Origin: Rikenellaceae bacterium
GTDB lineage: Bacteria; Bacteroidota; Bacteroidia; Bacteroidales; Rikenellaceae
Length of the DNA stretch: 64,000 bases
NCBI GenBank assembly: GCA_015059955.1
Contig: SUZK01000002.1
Span: 273,568-337,567, forward strand
Direction of reading: 5' to 3'
Made by a program: the position numbers and the translations under genes. Of this stretch, positions 34,092-44,324 are shown in pieces. Each line of letters begins with the position of its first letter. Positions within the stretch are counted from its first letter, which is position 1. Below the pieces are notes generated by a model. That model searched no databases. It worked only from the letters and a program-made list of their open reading frames with translations, and was not told the DNA's origin.

Positions 34092-34134
34092 TAAAGCAGC
34101 GTTTTTCTGAGTGAGAAATGCTGCTTTGGCTTTT
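34092..34134 (+). terminator. Terminator after manC
   Basis: AAAGCAGC and GCTGCTTT with further pairing around TGAGT are followed by GGCTTTTAG. Confidence 0.75.
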
Positions 34135-34197
34135 AGTTTGTCAACAAAATGTTATAAAGAAAATGGGCCATGAGCTTATTTCTATGAAATAAATTCG

Positions 34198-34205
34198 TAT
34201 ATTTG
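34198..34205 (+). promoter_or_regulatory. -7 box of lon
   Basis: TATATTTG 21 bases before the ATG at 34227. No clear -33. Confidence 0.55.
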
Positions 34206-34226
34206 CGCGAATGATTTATTGAGAAT

Positions 34227-36644
34227 ATGAATAAAAGCGATAAAGAATTAGATGAGATGGGCTTGGTGCCAGAGCTTTTCGATGGCAAGCATCAGGTGAT
34301 ACCCATCATTTCGGGTGGCGATGATATTATCGAGGAGGTTAAGATTCCCGAGATACTTCCAATACTCACCTTGCGTAGCTCGGTGATATTCCCTGGCTCG
34401 GTGACCCCCATCACCGTAGGTCGTCCCAAGTCGATAGCCTTGGTACGTGCTGTGGAGGCGACAGATGGTCTGCTTGGCGCTGTGCTTCAGATTGATAGCA
34501 GTGTTGAGGACCCTCAGCCCGACGACATGCACAAGGTGGGAACATCGGCCCGAATATTGAAAATATTGGAGATGCCAAATGGCAATCTTACGGTAATCCT
34601 CGCTGGTCTCGAGAAGATTGAGGTCAACGAGTATGTGGCTACACAGCCATACTTCAAGGCTAATGTTACCCCTATTCAGGACACTGCACCCGATCCTAAG
34701 AGTGTAGAGTTTATGGCCCTTGTTGACTCCATCCGCGAGGTGGCACTCAACATTATCAATATCTCGCCTTCGATACCCAAGGAGGCGGCATTTGCCATTA
34801 AGAACCTCGATTCGAGCCGTGCGATAGTCAACTTTATATGCTCGAACATGGAGCTTAGCGATGATGACCGTCAGCATCTGCTTGAGGCACCAGGACTCTT
34901 GGCTCGTTCACGTCGTCTGCTTGAGATATTGGTGCGAGAGCAGCAGCTCGCCGAGTTGAAGAACGATATCCAAAATAAGGTCAAGCAGGATATAGATAAG
35001 CAGCAGCGCGACTACTACCTTCAGCAGCAGATGCGCGTAATCCAGGATGAGTTAGGTGACGGCATGGATGCCGACATCGAGCGACTTAGGGAGGATGCCA
35101 AAAAGAAGAAGTGGTCGAAGAGTGTTGCCGAGCTATTCGAGAAGGAGGTGGCGCGTCTGGAGCGTCTCAACCCTGCCGTTGCCGAGTACTCGGTGCAGAT
35201 AAACTACTTGCAGCTTATGCTCGACTTGCCATGGGATGAGGTTACCGAAGACCGTCTCGACCTTAAGGCTGTGCGCGAGCAGTTAGATAGGGACCACTTT
35301 GGCTTGGATGAGGTTAAGGAGCGCCTGTTGGAGCACCTCGCTGTCATCAAGCTCAAGGGCGATTTGAAGTCGCCTATATTGTGTCTCTATGGCCCTCCAG
35401 GTGTTGGTAAGACCTCACTTGGTAGGTCGGTGGCGGAGGCTATGGGTCGTAAGTTTGGTCGTATCTCACTTGGTGGCTTGCACGACGAGTCGGAGATACG
35501 TGGTCACCGCCGCACATATATCGGCGCTATGCCTGGTCGTATCATCGAGACCATTAAGCGCTGTGGCGCCTCGAATCCTGTCATCATCCTCGATGAGATT
35601 GATAAGGTGTCGCGCTCGAACCATGGTGACCCATCGAGTGCTCTCCTTGAAGTGCTCGACCCAGAGCAGAATACCACGTTCCACGATAACTATCTCGATA
35701 CGGAGTATGACCTGTCGAAGGTTCTGTTCATCGCTACGGCAAACAATGTAAATAACATCTCGGCAGCGTTGCGCGACCGTATGGAGATGATTAATATCCC
35801 TGGTTACATCCTTGAGGATAAGGTGCAGATTGCTCAGAACCACCTTGTTAAGAAGCAGCGTGAGGCGCATGGCATCAAGGAGGAGCAGCTCTCGCTGACG
35901 GATAAGGCTGTGGTGACAATTATCGAGGACTACACTCGTGAGTCGGGTGTTCGTGGCCTCGACAAGAATATCGCAAAGATTGCTCGTAACCGCGCCAAGA
36001 TTGTGGCATTAGAGGATAGTTACACTGCGGTTGTCGATAGCTCGGATATCGAGGCGTTATTAGGCAAGCCAAAGTTCCGCAACGACCGCTACGATATCGC
36101 AGGTATGCGTGGCGTGGTAACGGGCTTGGCATGGACAGAGGTGGGTGGCGACATCCTCTACATAGAGTCTATATTGACTCCAGGAAAGGGTAAGTTGACG
36201 CTTACCGGTAACCTCGGCGATGTGATGAAGGAGTCGGCAACCATTGCCCACGAGTGGGTCATGGCGCACCACGCCGAGTTGGGCATCGACCGTAAGATGT
36301 TCGAGGAGTGGGATCTAAACATCCATGTTCCCGAGGGCGCAGTGCCTAAGGATGGCCCTTCGGCGGGTATTACGATGGTGACATCTATCGCCTCTACGTA
36401 TACTGGTCGCGAGGTCAAGGAGCGCATCGCTATGACTGGCGAGACGACGCTGCGTGGTCGTGTGACGGCTGTTGGTGGCATCAAGGAGAAGATCTTGGCT
36501 GCCAAGCGTGCTGGCATCACCGAGCTTATCCTCTCGGAGGAGAACCGCAAAGATATCGAGGAGATTAAGGCAGAGTATGTCGCAGGCCTCACGTTCCACT
36601 ATGTGAATACCAACGATGAGGTATTGCGATTGGCTCTCAAATAG
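34227..36644 (+). CDS. lon: ATP-dependent protease Lon
   Basis: The 805-residue protease has the LonA layout. An N-terminal substrate domain starts at [19 protein letters not shown] coiled region follows, then AAA+ with Walker [10 protein letters not shown] near 388. The C-terminal protease domain has the catalytic serine in [11 protein letters not shown] near 712 and lysine in [14 protein letters not shown] near 754. It degrades misfolded and regulatory proteins in the cytoplasm. It is followed after 27 bases by kdsB and probably shares transcripts with the Kdo genes. Confidence 0.97.
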   Translation: MNKSDKELDEMGLVPELFDGKHQVIPIISGGDDIIEEVKIPEILPILTLRSSVIFPGSVTPITVGRPKSIALVRAVEATDGLLGAVLQIDSSVEDPQPDDMHKVGTSARILKILEMPNGNLTVILAGLEKIEVNEYVATQPYFKANVTPIQDTAPDPKSVEFMALVDSIREVALNIINISPSIPKEAAFAIKNLDSSRAIVNFICSNMELSDDDRQHLLEAPGLLARSRRLLEILVREQQLAELKNDIQNKVKQDIDKQQRDYYLQQQMRVIQDELGDGMDADIERLREDAKKKKWSKSVAELFEKEVARLERLNPAVAEYSVQINYLQLMLDLPWDEVTEDRLDLKAVREQLDRDHFGLDEVKERLLEHLAVIKLKGDLKSPILCLYGPPGVGKTSLGRSVAEAMGRKFGRISLGGLHDESEIRGHRRTYIGAMPGRIIETIKRCGASNPVIILDEIDKVSRSNHGDPSSALLEVLDPEQNTTFHDNYLDTEYDLSKVLFIATANNVNNISAALRDRMEMINIPGYILEDKVQIAQNHLVKKQREAHGIKEEQLSLTDKAVVTIIEDYTRESGVRGLDKNIAKIARNRAKIVALEDSYTAVVDSSDIEALLGKPKFRNDRYDIAGMRGVVTGLAWTEVGGDILYIESILTPGKGKLTLTGNLGDVMKESATIAHEWVMAHHAELGIDRKMFEEWDLNIHVPEGAVPKDGPSAGITMVTSIASTYTGREVKERIAMTGETTLRGRVTAVGGIKEKILAAKRAGITELILSEENRKDIEEIKAEYVAGLTFHYVNTNDEVLRLALK

Positions 36645-36671
36645 ATAACCGACAACTAAAACCCAAGCTAT

Positions 36672-37424
36672 ATGAAGTGTTTGGTAATCATCCCTGCGAG
36701 GTACGCCTCGACACGTTTTCCGGCTAAGCCACTTGCTTTGTTGGGTGGTAAGCCCATTATTGAGCATGTCTACCGCCAGGTATCTAAGGCTGTCAGCGAT
36801 GTTGTTGTCGCTACCGACGACGAGCGCATCATGGCGGCTGTTGAGGCCTTTGGTGGCCGTGCTGTGATGACCTCCACGGAGCATCAGAGTGGTACGGACC
36901 GCTGCTATGAGGCGTTGCAGAGGGTGGGTGGCGATTATGATGTCGTCATCAACGTACAGGGTGACGAGCCTTTCATCCAACCCGAGCAGATAGAGGCGCT
37001 TATCGCCTGCTTTGAGGATGCAGCCACCGACATTGCTACCATGGTGAAACCCTTCACTGTGACGGATGGCATCGAGGCGTTGGAGAACCCCAACTCACCT
37101 AAGGTGGTTGTGTCGCGCGACATGAAGGCGCTCTACTTCTCACGTTCGGTCATCCCCTATATGCGTGGTGTTGAGCGTGAGGAGTGGCTTGCGAAGCATA
37201 CCTACTACAAACATATTGGCATCTATGCCTTCCGTGCTAAGACCCTCGCGGAGGTGACCGCTCTGCCACAGTCGTCGTTGGAGCTTAGCGAGAAGCTTGA
37301 GCAGCTACGCTGGCTTGAGAATGGCTACGTTATAGGCGTGGCGACCACCGAGCGCGAGACCATAGGCATCGACACCCCTGAGGATTTGTCGCGTGCCGAG
37401 GCATACTTGGCGTCGATGCGATAG
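36672..37424 (+). CDS. kdsB: 3-deoxy-manno-octulosonate cytidylyltransferase
   Basis: The 250-residue enzyme activates Kdo as CMP-Kdo for lipopolysaccharide core assembly. IIPARYASTRFPAKPL, EHQSGTDRCYEAL and VQGDEPFI are family signatures. It is the first of three consecutive Kdo genes. Confidence 0.96.
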   Translation: MKCLVIIPARYASTRFPAKPLALLGGKPIIEHVYRQVSKAVSDVVVATDDERIMAAVEAFGGRAVMTSTEHQSGTDRCYEALQRVGGDYDVVINVQGDEPFIQPEQIEALIACFEDAATDIATMVKPFTVTDGIEALENPNSPKVVVSRDMKALYFSRSVIPYMRGVEREEWLAKHTYYKHIGIYAFRAKTLAEVTALPQSSLELSEKLEQLRWLENGYVIGVATTERETIGIDTPEDLSRAEAYLASMR

Positions 37425-37461
37425 GTCGATGCGATAAAGAGAACCTAACAACCTAAGCTAT

Positions 37462-38217
37462 ATGAGTATTCCCAAGATTATTGCAGGCCCATGCGTCATC
37501 GAGTCGGCGGAGCTTCTCGACGAGGTGGCACGTACGTTGGTGGCTATCAACGCCAAGCATGGCACGGAGATAATATTTAAGGCCTCGTTCGACAAGGCTA
37601 ACCGCACCTCGCTCAGGTCGTATCGCGGCGTGGGTATGGAGCAGGGTTTGCAGATGCTTGCCGACATACGCTCGAAGTATGGACTTCAGATACTCACAGA
37701 TATCCATGAGTCGTGGCAAGCGGCACCTGTAGGCGAGGTCGTCAATGTCTTGCAGATACCCGCTTTCCTATGCCGACAGACCGACTTGTTAGTTGCCGCT
37801 GCACGCACGGGCAAGTGTGTGAATATCAAGAAGGCGCAGTTCCTCTCGGGCGAGGATATGAAGTACCCATACGAGAAGGCTATGGAGTCGGGGGCTAAGG
37901 AGGTGTGGCTCACGGAGCGCGGTAATATCTACGGCTACAACAACCTTGTTGTCGACTTCCGAAATATCGCCGATATGCGTAAGATTGCCGAGACTGTTGT
38001 CATGGACTGCACGCACTCGGTGCAGCGCCCTGGTGCTGCGGGTGGTAAAACGGGTGGCAACCGCGAGTTTGTGCCCGCCATGGCGCTTGCGGCCAAGGCC
38101 TTTGGTGCTAATGGCTACTTCTTCGAGGTACACCCAAATCCCGATTGCGCCCTCAGCGATGGCCCTAACATGTTATATCTAAGCGACCTTGACGATGTCG
38201 TGAAATCACTACTATAA
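37462..38217 (+). CDS. kdsA: 3-deoxy-8-phosphooctulonate synthase
   Basis: The 251-residue aldolase condenses arabinose 5-phosphate with phosphoenolpyruvate. AGPCVIES, KASFDKANRTS, TDIHE and VNIKKAQFLS are in place, and the end has EVHPNPDCALSDGPN. Cys in AGPCVIES might suggest the metal-dependent class, but the class was not settled here. 37 bases after kdsB. Confidence 0.96.
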   Translation: MSIPKIIAGPCVIESAELLDEVARTLVAINAKHGTEIIFKASFDKANRTSLRSYRGVGMEQGLQMLADIRSKYGLQILTDIHESWQAAPVGEVVNVLQIPAFLCRQTDLLVAAARTGKCVNIKKAQFLSGEDMKYPYEKAMESGAKEVWLTERGNIYGYNNLVVDFRNIADMRKIAETVVMDCTHSVQRPGAAGGKTGGNREFVPAMALAAKAFGANGYFFEVHPNPDCALSDGPNMLYLSDLDDVVKSLL

Positions 38218-38228
38218 CCCATACAGCT

Positions 38229-39191
38229 ATGACACTCATTGAGCAAGAACTACTTACGATAGGTCGTAACACAATACGCTCCGAGGCCGAGGCGCTCAAC
38301 ATCATGGAGCAATCTTTGGGCGAGGAGTTTGTACGCGCCGTTGAGGCGATTCTACGTTGCCACGGCAAGCTCATCGTTACTGGCATGGGCAAGTCGGGAC
38401 ATATAGCAAGCAAGATAGCAGCTACGTTGGCAAGTACTGGTACGCCCAGCTTCTTCCTACACCCTGCCGAGGCCTTTCATGGCGACTTGGGTATGATCTC
38501 GAAGGAGGATGTTGTCTTGGCACTGTCCTACTCAGGCGAGACCGACGAGATTCTTAAAATCGTCCCCTTTATACACGAGAATGGTAATACGCTGATAGCG
38601 ATGACCGGCAAGGCGCAGTCGTCATTGGCGCGTAATGCCGATATTCACCTTGACATCATGGTGCGTCAGGAGGCATGCATCCTCCACCTCGCACCCACAA
38701 CCTCTACCACGGCACAACTTGCCATGGGTGATGCCTTGGCCACGGCACTTATGCACGCCCGTGCCTTCTCGGCTATGGACTTCGCTCGTCTGCACCCTGG
38801 TGGTAGCCTCGGTCGTCGTCTGCTTATGACAGTTGGCCATGTGATGCGTAAGAACGACCTGCCTGTTGTAGCCCCCGACTGCTCGGCAACCGACATGATA
38901 CACCGCATCAGCAAGGGTGGCTTAGGCCTTATTATCATCGTTGAGGGTGGTACCATACAGGGTATTGTCACCGATGGTGATATCCGCCGTGCCATGGAGA
39001 AGTATCGTGCCGAGTTCTTCAATATCCGAGCTATCGACATAGCAACACGCAATCCAAAGAGCATATCGCCCGATAAGAAGCTTATCGAGGCCGAGAAGTG
39101 TATGACCGAGCATAAGATTAACTCGCTGCTTGTAACCGACGGCAAGGGCTCGTTGGAGGGTGTAATCCAGCTCTACGATATTAAATTATAA
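38229..39191 (+). CDS. kdsD: Arabinose-5-phosphate isomerase (KpsF/GutQ family)
   Basis: The 320-residue protein has a SIS sugar isomerase domain (GMGKSGHIASKIAATLASTG, LHPAEAFHGDLG) followed by two CBS domains (from about residue 205). It makes arabinose 5-phosphate from ribulose 5-phosphate, the first Kdo step. With kdsA and kdsB it gives the pathway from ribulose 5-phosphate to CMP-Kdo except for the phosphatase KdsC. Confidence 0.94.
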   Translation: MTLIEQELLTIGRNTIRSEAEALNIMEQSLGEEFVRAVEAILRCHGKLIVTGMGKSGHIASKIAATLASTGTPSFFLHPAEAFHGDLGMISKEDVVLALSYSGETDEILKIVPFIHENGNTLIAMTGKAQSSLARNADIHLDIMVRQEACILHLAPTTSTTAQLAMGDALATALMHARAFSAMDFARLHPGGSLGRRLLMTVGHVMRKNDLPVVAPDCSATDMIHRISKGGLGLIIIVEGGTIQGIVTDGDIRRAMEKYRAEFFNIRAIDIATRNPKSISPDKKLIEAEKCMTEHKINSLLVTDGKGSLEGVIQLYDIKL

Positions 39192-39193
39192 CC

Positions 39194-41032
39194 ATGAGAC
39201 TAAGAGAGTTCGTCGATAGGCTCGATAGCAGTGGTGAGCTGATACGCATCAAGACCAAGGTAGATACTCGCTTCGAGATTTCGGAGATTACCGACCGCAT
39301 ATCTAAGATGGAGGGCGGTGGCAAGGCTATACTCTTCGAGAATACCGAGAGTGGCTACCCCGTGCTTATGAATATGATGGGCTCGGATAGGCGTATGGCC
39401 TTAGCCTTAGGTGTCACATCGCTCGATGACATATCGGCACGCATTGATGCTCTGCTCAAGGGTGTCATGTCGCCTAAGAACTCGATGATGGATAAGCTAC
39501 GTATGCTCCCACTGCTCAGCGACGTAGCCAAGTGGTTTCCCCGCAAGGTGTCGGGGCGCGGTGAGTGCCAGCAGGTTGTATGGCGTGGCGAGGATGCCGA
39601 CCTTAATCGTCTGCCTATCCTCACGTCGTGGGGCTCGGATGGTGGCCCTTTTGTGACACTACCTATGGTGTGTACAGTAGACCCTGAGTCGGGCATCCCG
39701 AATATGGGTATGTACCGCATGCAGCAGTTTGATAGCCATACTACGGGTATGCACTGGCATCGCCATAAGACTGGTGCGCGCCACTATGATGCCTATAAGC
39801 GCTTGGGGCGTCGTATGCCCGTGAGCGTAGCTATTGGCGGTGATCCCTCGTATGTCTACTCGGCCACAGCGCCCATGCCCGACAATATGGATGAGATGTT
39901 GTTGGCGGGTATGTTGCGCCGTAAGCCGGTGAAGCTCGTTAAGTGCTTGACGAACGATATATGGGTACCTGCCGACTGCGACTTCGTATTGGAGGGGTGG
40001 GTCGATCCCATGGAGGATAAGGTTATCGAGGGCCCCTTTGGTGACCATACGGGCTTCTACTCATTGACAGACCTATATCCTCGCTTCCATGTTGAGGTTA
40101 TCACCTCGCGTCGCGATGCCATATATCCTGCAACGATTGTCGGTGTCCCTCCTATGGAGGATGCCTATATTGCCAAGGCTACGGAGCGTATCTTCCTCGC
40201 CCCCATACGCCTTGCTGTGCAGCCCGAGGTGCGCGACCTCTATATGCCTATTGAGGGCACGGCGCACAATATCGCCCTTGTATCTATCGCCAAGCGCTAT
40301 GAGGGGCAGGCAAATAAGGTGGCTCAGGGCCTGTGGGGCGCGGGGCAGATGATGTTTAACAAATATCTTGTTATTACGGCCGAGGATGTCGATGTGCGCT
40401 CAGCCAGGGAGCTATTCCCACTGCTACGCGGTATAGACCCACGGCGCAACTTGATATTCTCGGAGGGAATACTCGATGTACTCGACCACGCCACTGCAAC
40501 TACGGGCTACGGCTCGAAGCTCGCCATAGACCTTACGGATGTAGAGCCTGCGACGGAAGGCGAGGAGCTACATATGCCCGATAACGTAGAGCTATGTGCT
40601 GGCATCAAGAGCCTTAACGCAGAGCTTTTCGCAGAGTTGGGATTGGTGATGCTCTTTGCCGATAGCGAGCGTAGGGGTGTCGACGTGGCAGCGTTTCTCG
40701 ATAATAGTGGCATCAAGGCGCGTTATGTAGTGCTCTTCGACCATGGCGCTGCCGAGGGTATGACGCATAGTGATCTGCTGTGGATAGCTGCGGCAAATAC
40801 CGACCCTAAGCGCGATATAACAATACACGGCGGAGCCGTAATCATCGATGCGCAGTCGAAGCGCCCAGGCGTGGGTCGCAACCCTAAGCGCTTCCCCAAT
40901 GTGGTAACCTCGACAATGGATGTTATCGAGATGGTCGACAAGCGTTGGGCGGAGTATGGCTTCGAGGAGTTTGTGGTGTCGCCATCAAGAAAATATAGAA
41001 CTCTTCTTTTATCCGACAAGGAGGATTGGTAG
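39194..41032 (+). CDS. ubiD: UbiD-family decarboxylase (menaquinone-type)
   Basis: The 612-residue protein belongs to the prenyl-FMN-dependent UbiD family. LREFVDRLDSSGELIRI opens it, NRLPILTSWGSDGGPF is the central metal/phosphate region, and EGPFGDHTGFYSL carries the catalytic region. Family members in menaquinone-making anaerobes are annotated as acting in quinone synthesis. No UbiX partner that would make the cofactor is in the window. The start codon stands three bases after the kdsD stop, so the two are surely co-transcribed. Confidence 0.88.
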   Translation: MRLREFVDRLDSSGELIRIKTKVDTRFEISEITDRISKMEGGGKAILFENTESGYPVLMNMMGSDRRMALALGVTSLDDISARIDALLKGVMSPKNSMMDKLRMLPLLSDVAKWFPRKVSGRGECQQVVWRGEDADLNRLPILTSWGSDGGPFVTLPMVCTVDPESGIPNMGMYRMQQFDSHTTGMHWHRHKTGARHYDAYKRLGRRMPVSVAIGGDPSYVYSATAPMPDNMDEMLLAGMLRRKPVKLVKCLTNDIWVPADCDFVLEGWVDPMEDKVIEGPFGDHTGFYSLTDLYPRFHVEVITSRRDAIYPATIVGVPPMEDAYIAKATERIFLAPIRLAVQPEVRDLYMPIEGTAHNIALVSIAKRYEGQANKVAQGLWGAGQMMFNKYLVITAEDVDVRSARELFPLLRGIDPRRNLIFSEGILDVLDHATATTGYGSKLAIDLTDVEPATEGEELHMPDNVELCAGIKSLNAELFAELGLVMLFADSERRGVDVAAFLDNSGIKARYVVLFDHGAAEGMTHSDLLWIAAANTDPKRDITIHGGAVIIDAQSKRPGVGRNPKRFPNVVTSTMDVIEMVDKRWAEYGFEEFVVSPSRKYRTLLLSDKEDW

Positions 41033-41038
41033 TCTGTT

Positions 41039-42130
41039 ATGCGTAGTGATCGTAAGCGACAAATAGTGAGTTATGTGGCATCCTTGCCACTGTTAGCCAT
41101 ATTCATATATATAATAGCCTTTGCGCCCGAGCGTACGAGTGGCGATGATACGACTACCGAGAGTGTGGCTGCCGAGGAACAGGCCTCTTTGGCTATGTCC
41201 GATGAAACGACCTTTGCTGAGTTCGACCCTAATACGGCGGACTACCGCACGTTTGTTGAGGCTGGCGTGCCTCGCGATATCGCCGTGGGTATCATACGCT
41301 GGAGGGAGAGTGGTAAGGTCTATCGCATAAAAGAGGATTTGGCGCTGCTCTACGACATGACCGACTCGTTGTATTTTGCGCTTGAGCCATACATAAACAT
41401 AGGTGAAGAGTTTCGCCCCGTTAAGCATGAGTACACACAGCCGACGAAGAGCAAGGAACAACGTGATGAGCGTCGTGAGATAACCACCGAGCTTACTCCA
41501 TTTACTCTTGATACGGTGGGCATGCCGTTTCTACGTAGCCTCGGCTTCTCGCATCGTCAAGCAACACTTGTTATAAACTACCGCGAAATGATTGGTGGCT
41601 ACCGCTGTTTCGAGGAGTTTGAGGAGTGTTACGCTGTGGATAGTGTGATGGCGGCGCGCCTCAAAGATTATATCATCTTCCCCGAGGATGGAGGCAAGAC
41701 TCAGCTTGTGAAGCGTGCGAAGATAGTAGAGTTAAATGGCGCCGACTCGACAACACTTGTGAGCCTCAGTGGTATAGGCGAGGGTAGTGTGATGCACATA
41801 CTACGCTACCGCGAATTGCTCGGTGGATACTACTCGCCGACCCAACTTTTGGAGCTCGACGCGGTTACGACGGAGAATTTTTATAAGTTTTCGTCACAAA
41901 TTTGGTGCGATAGTGCGAAAATTAAAAAAATAAATATTAACTTTGCCACCCCAAGTGAGATGATGACTCATCCATATTTGACGAGTCGCATGCTCAAGAG
42001 GATTATTAATACACGCGAACTGAAAGGAGGTTGGAGTACCATAGAAGAGATGATTAAGGATAGAATATTCACGAAGGATGAGGCAAATCGTATTGCCCCA
42101 TATCTCGATTTTGGTACACAAGCCGAGTAA
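41039..42130 (+). CDS. Helix-hairpin-helix (ComEA-like) membrane protein
   Basis: The 363-residue protein has one N-terminal transmembrane helix (VSYVASLPLLAIFIYIIAF). Four helix-hairpin-helix segments of the ComEA kind follow (FDPNTADYRTFVEAGV, FTLDTVGMPFLRSLGF, IVELNGADSTTLVSLSGIG, ININFATPSEMMTHPYL). Such repeats bind DNA non-specifically. With the membrane anchor this may act in the periplasm, for instance in DNA uptake, but this is inference. It is 6 bases after ubiD. Confidence 0.85.
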   Translation: MRSDRKRQIVSYVASLPLLAIFIYIIAFAPERTSGDDTTTESVAAEEQASLAMSDETTFAEFDPNTADYRTFVEAGVPRDIAVGIIRWRESGKVYRIKEDLALLYDMTDSLYFALEPYINIGEEFRPVKHEYTQPTKSKEQRDERREITTELTPFTLDTVGMPFLRSLGFSHRQATLVINYREMIGGYRCFEEFEECYAVDSVMAARLKDYIIFPEDGGKTQLVKRAKIVELNGADSTTLVSLSGIGEGSVMHILRYRELLGGYYSPTQLLELDAVTTENFYKFSSQIWCDSAKIKKININFATPSEMMTHPYLTSRMLKRIINTRELKGGWSTIEEMIKDRIFTKDEANRIAPYLDFGTQAE

Positions 42131-42266
42131 GTTTGTAGAGTGTGTCCGATGGCAACAAGGTTGCATAAGACAACATAGAAGAGGTGGCCGACCACACACC
42201 GCATGAAGAGTAACCGTGGTTACAACAAGAACAAAGAGTTATTAATACAAAAAAAAGAATAAGATT

Positions 42267-42458
42267 ATGATTATCATGCCTGTTAAGGAGGGAGAGAACA
42301 TCGAGCGCGCCCTCAAGAAGTTTAAGCGTAAGTATGAGCGTACTGGTGTATTGAAGGAGCTTCGTCGTCGTCAGTACTTCACAAAGCCTTCAATTGCTAA
42401 GCGTGAGGCTATGCAGCGCGCTATCTACGTTGAGCACACCTACCGTCAGGAGGAGTAA
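42267..42458 (+). CDS. rpsU: 30S ribosomal protein S21
   Basis: The 63-residue basic protein matches S21 (VKEGENIERALKKFKRKYER, LRRRQYFTKPSIAKREAM). Start at MIIMPVKEG. Codon use is biased as in other ribosomal genes. Confidence 0.96.
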   Translation: MIIMPVKEGENIERALKKFKRKYERTGVLKELRRRQYFTKPSIAKREAMQRAIYVEHTYRQEE

Positions 42459-42518
42459 TCCCTACCATTGGAGGGGTAATAAGTAATCGTGTCGAGGCTT
42501 TGGCTTCGGATGACGATA

Positions 42519-42559
42519 CAAGAATGAGGCCGACTAATTTAGTCGGCCTCATTCTTGTA
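42519..42559. terminator. Bidirectional terminator between rpsU and fadD
   Basis: A perfect inverted repeat with 19-bp arms (core GAGGCCGACTA/TAGTCGGCCTC) and loop ATT ends both convergent genes. Nearly the same core occurs after the DUF975 gene at 60346. Confidence 0.88.
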
Positions 42560-42575
42560 ATTCGTAGTAAGTATA

Positions 42576-44228
42576 TTACTTCTTCTCCGCTCCCTCACTC
42601 TTGTTCTTGTTGCTGTAGACGAAGCGACGAATCTTCTTTGTTGGTGTCTTCTCGAACTCGCCCTCGTTGTCTACGACCTTCGAAATCTTCGAGAAGCGGT
42701 TGACCTTCGAGTTAACGTAGTTCATCACATCGCGCTTTACCTCCTCCATCTTGAGGGCAATCTGCTCCTTACCTACGGCCATCTTGTGCTTGAACTCGTC
42801 GTAGGTCTCCTCAAGGGCTGTGGTGTCGAAGTGTACAAGTGCGATAAGCTTGCCATCCTCCTCCAAGACAACCGACTCGGCAACAAGACGATTGCTGTTT
42901 AGCACCTCCTCGATATCCTCAGGGTAGATGTTCTCGCCCGAAGGGCCAACAATCATATTCTTGAGACGTCCCTTGATATATATCCAGCCGTCACTCTCGA
43001 TGGCACCAAGGTCGCCAGTACGGAACCATCCATCCTCGGTGAAGGCGTCGCGTGTGGCATCCTCATTCTTGTAGTAGCCTACCATGCAGCAGGGGGTCTT
43101 AACGACAATCTCGCCCTGGCCTGTCTCGGCGTTGATGTTGTCGAGGCGTATCTCAACACCCTTGAGTGCTGGGCCCGTTGAGCCTACGCGCACCATCTTC
43201 CCAACAGCACCCGCAACGAGTGGTGCTGTCTCCGTTAGGCCGTAGCCAATGCCGTATGGGAAGCGTGCATCCTTGAGGAACTGCTCGGCCTCCGCATCAA
43301 ACTTGGCACCGCCAATGGCGAAGAGACGCATGCGGCCACCAAAGAGCTTCTTGAGCTGCTTGCCTGCAACCTTGTGCAGAAGCTTCTGCGACCAACGCCA
43401 GCCATAGAGCGTGCGTAAGAAAGCGTTCTTCTCGAAGGTGGGGCGCACCTTGCCACGATATATCTTCTCCATGATAAGAGGCACCGAGGCGATAACCGTT
43501 GGGCGCACCTTAGCCAAGGCTGGCATAAGTGCCGAGGCGGTAGGTGGGCGATCCATGTAGTGGATACGTGCACCGCGCGCAAAGGGGAATATCATGCCGA
43601 GGGTACACTCATAGGTGTGTGCTAACGGAAGTATCGAGAGCAGCTCGTCATTCTCGTCGTAGTCGAAGAGTGATGGTACTACCGTGAACTGCATCGATAT
43701 GTTGTAGTGGGTGAGCATCACGCCCTTGGGCTTCGATGTTGTTCCCGAGGTGTAGATGATAACGGCCAAGTCGTCGGGCTCAGGTATGCGCTTCTCGGCG
43801 CGCTCGTGAACACTCTGCGAGATGATGTTCAATCCCTTGGTGCGGATGATGATATTCATCTTCTCGGTAATCCTCTTCGAAAGCTTTGTGTAGAGCTTGT
43901 CTGAGACAAGGATGGCTTTAGCCTCTGAGTGTTCTAAGATAAGGTCAAGTTCTTCGCTGGTGAAGTCGGGAAGTATGGGTACTGCGATCATACCTGCTGT
44001 TGTCACAGCGAAGTACGAAACGCCCCAGTTTGGCATGCTGCTGCTGAGGATGGCAACCTTATCGCCGGCGCCGACACCTGCATTGAGCAACATATCCTGT
44101 ACTTTGTCGATACGCTCTCCGACCTCCTTGTATGTGACATCCTCGCTGTCAATCATGGTGAAAGCGATGCGCGATGAGAACTTCTCAACGCTGTGCTTTA
44201 CCACTTCATAAAGGGTCTTAAAAGTCAT
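42576..44228 (-). CDS. AMP-binding long-chain acyl-CoA synthetase
   Basis: The 550-residue enzyme adenylates a fatty acid and transfers it to CoA. YTSGTTSKPKGVMLTHYN is the ATP loop, YGLTETAPLV and WFRTGDLGAIESDGWIYIKGR follow, with PSGENIYPEDIEE near the C-terminus. All core motifs are intact. The substrate length is not determined by sequence. It is convergent with rpsU and divergent from queG. Confidence 0.9.
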   Translation of the reverse strand: MTFKTLYEVVKHSVEKFSSRIAFTMIDSEDVTYKEVGERIDKVQDMLLNAGVGAGDKVAILSSSMPNWGVSYFAVTTAGMIAVPILPDFTSEELDLILEHSEAKAILVSDKLYTKLSKRITEKMNIIIRTKGLNIISQSVHERAEKRIPEPDDLAVIIYTSGTTSKPKGVMLTHYNISMQFTVVPSLFDYDENDELLSILPLAHTYECTLGMIFPFARGARIHYMDRPPTASALMPALAKVRPTVIASVPLIMEKIYRGKVRPTFEKNAFLRTLYGWRWSQKLLHKVAGKQLKKLFGGRMRLFAIGGAKFDAEAEQFLKDARFPYGIGYGLTETAPLVAGAVGKMVRVGSTGPALKGVEIRLDNINAETGQGEIVVKTPCCMVGYYKNEDATRDAFTEDGWFRTGDLGAIESDGWIYIKGRLKNMIVGPSGENIYPEDIEEVLNSNRLVAESVVLEEDGKLIALVHFDTTALEETYDEFKHKMAVGKEQIALKMEEVKRDVMNYVNSKVNRFSKISKVVDNEGEFEKTPTKKIRRFVYSNKNKSEGAEKK

Positions 44229-44299
44229 ACTTCAAGAGTTTTGGTTAATGTTTTTATAACAAATCGGGTGCAAGTTACCAATAATTTATTAAAATTTGT

Positions 44300-44307
44300 T
44301 AATTTTG
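44300..44307 (+). promoter_or_regulatory. -7 box of queG
   Basis: TAATTTTG lies 17 bases before the ATG at 44325, so upstream in-frame starts such as 44193 cannot be used. Confidence 0.5.
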
Positions 44308-44324
44308 GCACAAAATATTTCTCA